The notes under the pieces were generated by a model. It was given only the letters and a program-made list of their open reading frames with translations. It did no database searches and had not been told where the DNA came from. 64,000 nucleotides of DNA from Bolinopsis microptera (Eukaryota > Ctenophora > Tentaculata > Lobata > Bolinopsidae), in the NCBI RefSeq assembly GCF_026151205.1, contig NC_087076.1, positions 1,621,692-1,685,691 on the forward strand, in the 5' to 3' direction. Positions 56,901 to 64,000 of this stretch are shown here, piece by piece; position 1 is the first letter of the stretch; each line of letters begins with the position of its first letter. The position numbers were made by a program, and so were the translations under genes.

Positions 56901-59900
56901 TGTTATATTTTAGTAATACTTGTGTAAAGTTGTAGTAGTCACATTGTAGAAGGAAATCGTAGTTCAAAGACAAACAAAGTCTTTTGACATTGCAGTGTAA
57001 ACGATGTAGTTACTGTTTATTTATTTCTCAGTTATTTTAATTGAATTCGCAGATTTTAGTGCTGAATATCTAGCTTCGTTTTAAGGACTTGATAATAATA
57101 TTATCTTGGAGCGTTGCGATTTCCAATGACAATCAACCGGCAAAGGTATAATTACATTCTCTCCCAGAGGCGCAAGCGAAGATTTTGGTATATCTTAGCT
57201 GATGCCCCATGTCAAATAGAAATATATATTTCCGACCTGTATGCAGCCCTTTTGTAGACAATGAGAGTACAGCTCATACTCCGACCCTGAAATTCGGACC
57301 CCAAAATCTTGCTGTGAGTCTACTTTACATTCAGCGGTGCAGCCACATTGTTCCAAACTTCTGCTAGACAGATGCGTAACAACATAGTTCGGTACCTTCC
57401 AGTTTTTTTTAATCAATACACTTACTTTGTTAACTTTGTAACTTAGAAACTGCTTTCCCAGTGCACCTATAAACACATTGGATTGCTACGGCCGATTATC
57501 CCCTAAAAGTGCAGTGATCCAAGAAAAGGGAGAGAGAGAGTAAGCAACAACAGTTCTATCGTTGAGAGCATTTGTAGCTCCTCCCTCAGGTCACTTAACG
57601 GCTAAACACAGCTTTCTGCCAACTTCAACTCATGTCATTTTCTAGTTTACCCCCGACACCTTTACCTCGTAGCAAGGTTAGTAGTTTCATTAAAACGCTT
57701 CTTCATCAGTTTATTTAATAGCGAATCATATCGGACAGAAAATCGTCATACGTTATGACTCAATCTTCAATGATTGAAAGTTTATTATTGGCTTGACGAG
57801 GGTCAGAAGGACAAAATAACTGATTAATTGCAGTCTTATCACGTGACAAGATACTGGCCTGCTACTGGCTGGTCAGTCCTCACCCTACCACGTTCTCTAA
57901 TATAATGATTAGCTTCCTCGCTTGAGAATGAGTCACTGACTTGACTTGTGGTTAACCCATGATTTGCGTCGATAAACTGTGAATAAAGAGTTCTTAATTT
58001 GACCATATTTGACGTTTATATTTGGGGAGATTAAAGTGGTTGCTTCAGTGGCTCTAAATCGTTGGATTTAGTGCGGAGGGTTTTGCATGCTACATTATAA
58101 GCGAGTAAAGCCACACAGATACCAGGTCCATGTAATACTCGTACACACTTTATCAGTTCCCTGTTTATCGTTGATTATGATATATAATGGTAGTAAATTT
58201 GTAACAGTGCTCTGTTTGTCTGAGTGGTAGTATTGTAACAGTACTCTATTTGTCTGAGTGGTAGTATTGTAACAGTGCTCTGTTTGTCTGAGTGGTAGTA
58301 TTGTGACAGTGCTCTGTTTGTCTGAGTGGTAGTATTGTAACAGTGCTCTGTTTGTCTGAGTGGTAGTATTGTAACAGTGCTCTGTTTGTCTGAGTGGTAG
58401 TATTGTAACAGTGCTCTGTTTGTCTGAGTGGTAGTATTGTAACAGTGCTCTGTTTGTCTGAGTGGTAGTATTGTAACAGTGCTCTGTTTGTCTGAGTGGT
58501 AGTATTGTAACAGTGCTCTGTTTGTCTGAGTGGTAGTATTGTAACAGTGCTCTGTTTGTCTGAGTGGTAGTATTGTAACAGTGCTCTGTTTGTCTGAGTG
58601 GTAGTATTGTAACAGTGCTCTGTTTGTCTGAGTGGTAGTATTGTAACAGTGCTCTGTTTGTCTGAGTGGTAGTATTGTAACAGTGCTCTGTTTGTCTGAG
58701 TGGTAGTATTGTAACAGTGCTCTGTTTGTCTGAGTGGTAGTATTGTAACAGTGCTCTGTTTGTCTGAGTGGTAGTATTGTAACAGTGCTCTGTTTGTCTG
58801 AGTGGTAGTATTGTAACAGTGCTCTGTTTGTCTGAGTGGTAGTATTGTAACAGTGCTCTGTTTGTCTGAGTGGTAGTATTGTAACAGTGCTCTGTTTGTC
58901 TGAGTGGTAGTATTGTAACAGTGCTCTGTTTGTCTGAGTGGTAGTATTGTAACAGTGCTCTGTTTGTCTGATTTGTACCATGTTTCAGGATCAGCAGCGC
59001 CGCTACCAAACTCCTCGACTTAACTCGTACCGCCTCACACCACCCCCAACACCTACCATCCTGCCGCCTACTCAGCAACCAGACGTCTTCCTCGCCAGAC
59101 AGATTCCTAAAACACCTTACAATAAATTGGTTTACAACATTACCAACCCTTATCACAGCAACCCCTTCTGGGGATTAGCACAGAAAGAGATGGATCAGCA
59201 GTGCACCGCCTCCCTTAGCAAGGTGCAGCGTATCAGAACCTCTAAGGACGGCTCTGTGATTGCGATATCGTGCGACGGCAGCATGGCTTTCTCGTACCTG
59301 TCACGCGTGTCGCACAAGTCGTACTGGATGCGAGAACTGCGTCTCAAGTCGGAGTCTCAACTCAGACATTGCATTCAGAGAATCAAACAGCAGATTGGAG
59401 CTATAATCTGTTATCTCATCTTCGCTGGACTTCTCAGACTCTACACTCAAACTCACTTATCTTAGACGTTGTTAATTCAGAGTAATTGCTTTTATTTTTG
59501 CTGAGCTGAACTATTTGTAAAGTACAAAATATGTGTCTTCATTTGTTTGAAAAACACAGTTAAATTCAGAACGCTAATACGTATCAGGTGTTTTTCATGA
59601 TGATTATCAATAATTGATTATTCAACTTGTCATTATGGGATTGTAGTTGTTGCGCTGGTTTTTCTGACCGATTTGTTTTCTGTCTTCGTGATTATATTCG
59701 TTACAATACTTTGTCACTATTAAAGCGTTTTAATTTTCTTATCTTGGTACTAAGAACATCCATTGTAAATAAGTAAAGTTGTTGAAAATTTAACGATGAA
59801 AATGTATTATGGAAACTTAAGAATCTGATATAAATTTACCAAAAATGTGGCAATAAAAACCTGCACAAGTTTTGAGCTGAGATCCTGTTTCTCGAGAATA

Positions 59901-62900
59901 AGAGCCCTTACTGCCTCCCCTAGTCTCTGTTGTCTCTGCAGCGGCACTGCACCCGAGTACTGCCCCCGGAGATAGCAGATCGTGCGCGAGAGAAGTTGCA
60001 CGTGCGACACAACCTTCTTGTGCTGTAAATCTTGCAGTTTAAGCTGATCTGCCAGCTTTGTCTCCAGCACTAACAACTTGCTTTGATTCTGGAGAAGTAG
60101 GTGATAGAAATCATAATTAAAACTTCTTCGAAGCCTATTACAGTGCCATCTCTTTTTACATCAATTAGTAGTTTTATACTATTTTTTCAATCGTTGCGAA
60201 ACACTTCAAATTAAAGAAATAAAAGATATAAACCTGAGACAGTTTCAGTTTGAATTCCTCCGCCAGTTTATTGGACTCAATGTCTCGATTCTGTACCTCA
60301 ACCAACCTCTGAGTTAACAATCCTGAAAAATTACGATAGATAACTTGTGAGTTAAAGACAAATTAATTCATTTTAACAAGAAACCGTTTAAAACAGATTA
60401 AAGCAGCAAAATATAATCCAGCATTAACTAACCTATCGTCAGTTTATCATTTGTTTGCTTCTCCATTTCCCCCAAAGCTAACTTATACTGTTCAATTTCC
60501 TTCTGTTTCTGATCTTTTCTTGCGAGAAGTGTCCGAGTTTGATCCGCACTGATGTCAGCAGACGTCTGTACTCGTTTTACCTCCGCTTGTAAAGCCACTA
60601 CTTGCTTCTCTAGAATCTGGTGACGTTGGTTATTAGCCTCACCACAATACTTAGAGCACTTCACCCATAACATTCAGAGGGTTATTTAAGTACTGTAAGG
60701 TATACTTTAGCCCGGCGAGGCACATAACTCCCTCTACAACTCCATGTTTGGGTCGAAACTGTTTGACTGTAAAAGAGGTAATAATATAAGTTATAACTGA
60801 CCTGTGTCCTAGAATCTTTGCCTCCGTATTTAGTGACAGCCTCAAGGTCCTGAGACAGACTTTTTTCCCGCTCTTGCAGAGAATTGTTACGCTGAACTAG
60901 ATCTGTGAACTTCTCCTCGACTGTACTGTTTCTCTCTTCTAACTCATGTGTAACAGATAATAACTGAAATACCTCAATTTTATTGCTGATTCGTGATTGA
61001 TTATTTTAAAAATAAGTAAAAATAGGTTTACCTTGATTAGCAAGCGACCGAAATTTCGGTTTGGTTCGATTTCGGCTGCTTGAGACCGGTTTGGGTTCGG
61101 CCTTTTAAAAAAATTTTAATTCATCCACAAGTTCGGTGGAATATTCTTGGTTCGGTCGTTTCCTAATCTTGATAGCGATAAAAACGTGTGTTTCTTGGCC
61201 CTTGGGAATTGGCCCAAGAAATTGTACTAATCAAAGAAAATTCTAGTAGCTGCTTTTTTGGGTCTTTGATCCTACACACCTTAGAATGTTTGTTAATGGC
61301 GTGGTTAGCTTTCTGTTTCTCATTTATAAGCTGCATTTCCAGGTTGTAGATCTTATCCTCAAAGTTAGCCGTCTCCCCATCTCTAGTAGGCTCGTTTACT
61401 GCAGCTAATCTTTCCTCAAACCTCTCACAACTGAAAAGCACCATTCATCATGCTTTTAAGTTTTATTATCAAGATATAATGTACTATAATCTATAGTTTA
61501 CATTAAATGGCTTCAGCAAGGGTGTTAAATCAGTATATCAAGTTACGCAATCGTCATAAAAGATATGTAATTTATTATCTTGCGTCCAGTAGTAGTCCCC
61601 GACAAAACGTGACATTTTGGATGAAATGCTTTCAGAACTTAATCTTATCAACGTGACAGAATGCGGGTGATAGCAATGTAATGATCAGCAATGATCAGAG
61701 ATATGTTAATAAAACATTCGCCGAGTAATTACTCGGCGAGTAATAGTTGATTCAACTCGGGAAAGCACATGTACCATCATTTGTACTGTTCGTGACCATG
61801 AAAATACAATATTAGGCTTGACCAAATACGTCACTGTGCCTGGTATAATATCCTAAAGTATTGGCAATTTAAGCGAGCCCATATATAATACGTTGTAGAA
61901 GTTGTGATGGAATTTGTGGTAAAGAGAGCGTTATTTTAGTGATTTATTTAGTAGCGATTTAGCGTTATTTTAGTGACTCAAAAATCATTCTCATTTAGTA
62001 ATGAGCATGATTTTTGAGTTAAAATTGTGACTTATAATTATTGCACCTAATTAATTATAATTATTGCACCTAGAATCTTAATTAATTTCAGGAAACTTTG
62101 GTTCACAAACCGTTGGGTTTGAACGGCAAGTTTCTTCCGAGCATCCTCCAATTCAGTCTGTGTCTTCGTCAGTTCTTCCCGTAGCTCGTGTACTTTTTGT
62201 GTCGATTGCTGGACAAGAGATTCCTCCTCAAGAAGTTTTCTGTACTTGTTTGTAATGTTGGTGTACGAGTCGAAAATCTTTCTACATCTTTCTGAAGGAA
62301 TGTGGGAATTTGTTTTACGATCTGAGTTTTAGAGTCTCAAAACTGATTTACAACAAAATACGGTGAATTTCGAAAGTATTTATCAGAATTTATCACTGTT
62401 AAACCAATCCTCCAACTGAAACTAAAATACTGCAGAGTAGTACAGTGTAGTAGTGTAGTATTGTAGTAGTACAATGTAGTAATGACCTGGGGTACACAGT
62501 TGATGAGCTGATCTCGGAGTTGCTGGATGTGATAGGACGCTGAATCCTTGAACTGTTCTAACCAAGCTAATCTCTGTCTTGTCTCCTTCACTCTATAATC
62601 ATCCAGGATCTTTAATCGTTTTATTTCTCGCTCATTTGCTTCTTCACGTTCGTAGAGAGATTTCAGTTCCCGGCGCATCGTGCGCTCGTGAACTTTCAGG
62701 AGAACCATTTTGCGAGATGCCTCAGAAGTAGACTTTTTCTGCTCATTCCCACTTTGTTGCAGAACTTTTTGCAACCTTTCCAATTCTTCTTTGTAAGCCT
62801 GAAATATAATAACATCAAATTATCTGGGGTGTTTAAAGTTTATGACGACGATAAGACAACGAACCAATTGTCAATCGAGACAAAATTGCACCGTCTAGAT

Positions 62901-63964
62901 TGACAAGGCATGTATCAAACCTGGAGATCAGACCCAGAATTGATGTTTTGTTCAGCTGTGGCATTGCTTTTCAGATCTGTTTTGAGCTTGTAGTGATCCT
63001 CGTACAACATTCCCTGTTGTGCTGTGAGTCGAGACAGTTGGTCCTGGGAGAAATGAATTTTAGGAATCAGAACATTCTTATTATAGTTTGAACTCTCATA
63101 GACAGCAGCAACTTATGAATAAGATGTGTTAATACCTGAGGTCAAGAAACCGTTGACCAAAACAGAGAGAGAGAGAATAAGATGTGTTATGATACAACTT
63201 CAGTTCTGCTGTTCACAAAGAACGTATTAACCCGTATTAATACCTGAGTATGAAGTAGCTGTCTCTCCATCTCCTTACACAATTCTTCTTTTTCCTCCAC
63301 TTCTTGAAGCGCTATTATCAGCTGATGCGCCAGGGGCTGCGAGCTTTGGATTACTGGACCTGGGAAAACTTGAGCACTGCTTGGAGCGAATCTGGCGAGA
63401 TCTGCCACGGCACCGGCTCGCTCGCGTTCACATCGCCGCATTTCTTCCTTAGTTCGAGCTAGTTCCGTACGTAGTTCCAAATTTCTTCCATTCAATTGTG
63501 CCACCTAAATATTTTGCTGTTTAAAAGCCTTTACAATCATTGATCAATTGATAGAGATATTAGTCTTATACAAATGTTGGATTATAACTGAAAAGGAAGT
63601 GAAATCTGGTGGATCCAGCACAACTGTACCCCACCTGAGCCTTCAGATGCTGAGTAAGATCAGGATAAGATTGATTAAGTCTGTCCTCCAGCAGTGTCAA
63701 CAATCTGTATATTTCCGGCTGATCCTCCAACTTTCCACCGCCTTTCCCTCTGAGTGCTTCTTTTAGTGCTGCTTCAAACCTTTCCCTCTCCTTCTCCACT
63801 TTGGTATGTTTTGCAGTTATCTCAGCGTTTTTCTGGGTCAGATTATCGACGGTTTTATTAAGATTGCTATTCTGCATCTTCAGTTCTTTGACTTCTATCT
63901 TGAGTTCGACAGCCGTGTTTCTTTCTTCACTCTTTAGTTCTTGGAACTTGGCGATCATTTGTTC
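46719..63964 (-). CDS. CEP290: CEP290 orthologue, C-terminal ~1,700 codons (5' end beyond window)
   Basis: Twenty-four coiled-coil exons with mostly consistent phases. CEP290 is the ~2,480-residue (human) centrosomal and ciliary transition-zone protein that bridges membrane and microtubules and gates entry to cilia. Diagnostic matches to the human protein, in order: HLKAQVAQLNGRNLELRTEL (human HLKAQVDQLTGRNEELRQEL), RTICYLRGQYSGAVPL (human RRQFSGALPL), DYEQTIRELE (human EYERTISSLE), KKYQEMLRDLR (human KKYQRLLEKAR), ALVLLRQEMTSLIEER (human ALLELRAEMTAAAEER), KKWNKKIENQ (human KKWQAKIEGI), ELPRLRTRVNELQ (human DLPRLKNQVRDLK), GKSVVELERVINAMKRVIEK (human GKTIPELEKTIGLMKKVVEK), and LDPVFFEKLEEIKSD (human FDPSFFEEIEDLKYN). 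The stop is TGA at 46719-46721. The protein is heptad-rich throughout. The visible part corresponds to human residues from about 650 to the end. The exon map is given in the next three entries. Confidence 0.95.
47851..48072. repeat. (GTAACC)37 hexamer array
   Basis: An uninterrupted 222-bp run of exactly 37 GTAACC units, preceded by a few more units around a CTTACGGC interruption (47822-47850). It lies in a CEP290 intron between the exons at 47725 and 48132. On the other strand it is (GGTTAC)n, that is TTACGG-register, one base from the TTAGGG telomere unit. An Arg-Asn frame through it is accidental. Confidence 0.97.
50902..54022. other. Large CEP290 intron (3.1 kb)
   Basis: Holds a LINE remnant (52200-52850). 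Otherwise AT-rich, with a CCGGGACCGGGA word near 51420 that resembles words at 25960 and 53620, suggesting further unidentified dispersed repeats. No nested host gene recognised. Confidence 0.6.
52200..52850 (+). mobile_element. 5'-truncated LINE remnant, L1/Tx1-like
   Basis: From about 52257 the plus strand encodes LGIIYKNDGSLMDIV, SWINRWNKRDLTRMGKCTVI, IIFHFLWGCRRDKVKR and KEHGGLGIF. This is the thumb region after the reverse-transcriptase core in L1/Tx1-type retrotransposons (W-x-R-x-LT-x-x-GK, FLW, GGL landmarks). The frame changes near 52660 and continues as NVDWVWPPLKPNF. It ends at a 23-base poly-C tract (52828-52850). It is inserted antisense to CEP290 in an intron. The last ~180 bp are homologous to part of each array spacer. 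Confidence 0.75.
53996..56746 (-). other. CEP290: CEP290 exon block 2 (five exons)
   Basis: Exons in transcript order: 56604-56746, 56207-56451, 55895-56100, 55587-55763 and 54023-54198. Phases run 0, 2, 1, 0 and then 2 out, and all junctions agree. The second exon contains NYVLCSRCKDKLG, a lone CxxC in an otherwise cysteine-poor coiled coil. The last exon (PTPHRRAELEELILEQD) matches the human PTPVPTNKHFIRLAEMEQ region. Confidence 0.87.
58201..58970. repeat. 34-bp minisatellite, 22.7 perfect-register copies
   Basis: The unit begins GTAACAGTGCTCTGTTTGTC and ends TGAGTGGTAGTATT. It repeats every 34 bases from 58201 with no indel, to a partial unit at 58949-58970, with only about three substitutions overall (for example units 2 and 4). 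Because 34 is not a multiple of three and the unit lacks stops, long minus-strand frames appear by chance. Confidence 0.97.
58980..59465 (+). CDS. Nested plus-strand coding exon of unknown function, up to 161 aa
   Basis: Open from ATG 58980 to TAG 59463-59465. It is clearly less AT-rich than the surrounding intron and codon-like in composition. The bases before GATCAGCAG read CATGTTTCAG, a good splice acceptor, so this may be the last exon of a spliced gene entering at 58989 rather than an intronless one starting at 58980. The N-terminal ~35 residues are proline-rich (TPPPTPTILPPTQQP). A compact segment follows (TPYNKLVYNITNPYHSNPFW through KDGSVIAISCDGSMAF), then a basic stretch and a hydrophobic C-terminus (IGAIICYLIFAGLLRLY), which could be a tail-anchor membrane helix. 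ATTAAA at 59719 fits a 3' end. No family recognised. It lies antisense inside a CEP290 intron. Confidence 0.55.
   Translation: MFQDQQRRYQTPRLNSYRLTPPPTPTILPPTQQPDVFLARQIPKTPYNKLVYNITNPYHSNPFWGLAQKEMDQQCTASLSKVQRIRTSKDGSVIAISCDGSMAFSYLSRVSHKSYWMRELRLKSESQLRHCIQRIKQQIGAIICYLIFAGLLRLYTQTHLS
59719..59724 (+). terminator. Polyadenylation signal ATTAAA for the nested exon
   Basis: Common variant hexamer about 255 bases after the nested stop codon and before the next CEP290 exon. Confidence 0.4.
61719..61738. repeat. 20-bp perfect palindrome
   Basis: CGCCGAGTAATTACTCGGCG in a CEP290 intron, followed by another AGTAAT half-site. Confidence 0.9.
61976..62019. repeat. Intronic hairpin, ~20-base arms
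   Basis: ACTCAAAAATCAT...CTCATT faces AATGAG...ATGATTTTTGAGT with a short loop. It is followed by two direct copies of TTATAATTATTGCACCTA (62032-62071). In a CEP290 intron. Confidence 0.75.
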
Positions 63965-64000
63965 CTAAAAATACGACAGTAAGATTGATCATATCTTTTT

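Larger units (their letters stand above)
56747..59860. other. Large CEP290 intron (3.1 kb) with minisatellite and nested exon
   Basis: Contains the 34-bp minisatellite (58201-58970) and the plus-strand coding exon (58980-59465). From 56760 to 58140 nothing else is recognised. A cysteine-containing minus-strand frame at 57195-57476 has no recognisable motif or splice support. Confidence 0.6.
59861..63964 (-). other. CEP290: CEP290 exon block 1 (ten exons)
   Basis: Exons in transcript order: 63635-63964, 63244-63504, 62921-63043, 62487-62798, 62111-62291 (start uncertain), 61280-61430, 60802-60963, 60433-60649, 60234-60322 and 59861-60088. All junctions agree in phase except the fourth to fifth. 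The fourth exon ends in phase 0 at CAG|GTCATT, but the fifth needs one carried base, whether its acceptor is the cttcag before 62291 or the ctcag about 30 bases upstream (near 62321). A 25-base micro-exon, a weak donor or an indel could explain this. Confidence 0.85.

Noticed and set aside
57195-57476. 93-codon minus-strand frame with several cysteines in a CEP290 intron
   Set aside because: No recognisable cysteine framework, no splice fit to CEP290 and no coding bias.
58095-59156. 353-codon minus-strand frame of repeated YHSDKQSTVTILPL and related words
   Set aside because: Produced by the 34-bp minisatellite, which reads through all three frames in turn and has no stop. Not a gene.

Overview
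This window is nuclear DNA from an animal, most likely an invertebrate. Genes are split by GT-AG introns, the DNA is AT-rich, repeats and transposon relics are abundant, and one gene encodes the ciliary protein CEP290. I cannot assign a phylum. No prokaryotic, organellar or viral gene was seen.

Left end (1-10.1 kb): mostly repeats. These include a 478-bp miniature inverted-repeat element (256-733), a 2.6-kb inverted-repeat-bounded element with a 2-kb purine core (1031-3673), a second miniature element (5831-5997), a decayed transposon-encoded protein (6655-7394) and a 60-bp minisatellite (8790-9200). Among them sits a three-exon LITAF-domain gene on the minus strand (4981-5711), reconstructed here by joining short exons.

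10.1-25 kb: a tandem array of four paralogous genes, one per ~4.25 kb, in the same orientation. Each encodes an acidic, proline-rich, tyrosine-rich, apparently disordered protein with a variable number of 21-residue repeats. The proteins also carry short motifs known from actin-linked adaptors: DFRxxL, two FPxPP, polyproline, a basic cluster and many acidic tyrosine sites. Copy 1 is frameshifted. The three spacers are nearly identical and contain LINE-derived sequence ending in poly-C tracts of different lengths. Diverged homologues of the flanks lie outside the array, as expected if only the interior has been homogenised.

25-37 kb: no convincing host gene. It holds a 50-bp perfect palindrome, a 143-bp tandem repeat, a pair of diverged repeats with telomere-like CCCTAA blocks, and a decayed reverse-transcriptase fragment.

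37-46 kb: three plus-strand genes. They are an intronless class A GPCR with a long cytoplasmic tail, a divergent SLC40 (ferroportin)-like transporter in four exons, and an 89-residue secreted peptide with a half-VWC cysteine pattern in three exons.

46.7-64 kb (minus strand): the C-terminal ~1,700 codons of a CEP290 orthologue in 24 visible exons; the 5' part lies beyond the right edge. Its introns hold a 37-copy GTAACC hexamer array, a 3' LINE remnant, a 22.7-copy 34-bp minisatellite, and a nested plus-strand coding exon of unknown function. The peptide gene and CEP290 converge tail to tail. Apart from that convergence and the duplicated array, I see no evidence that neighbouring genes act together.
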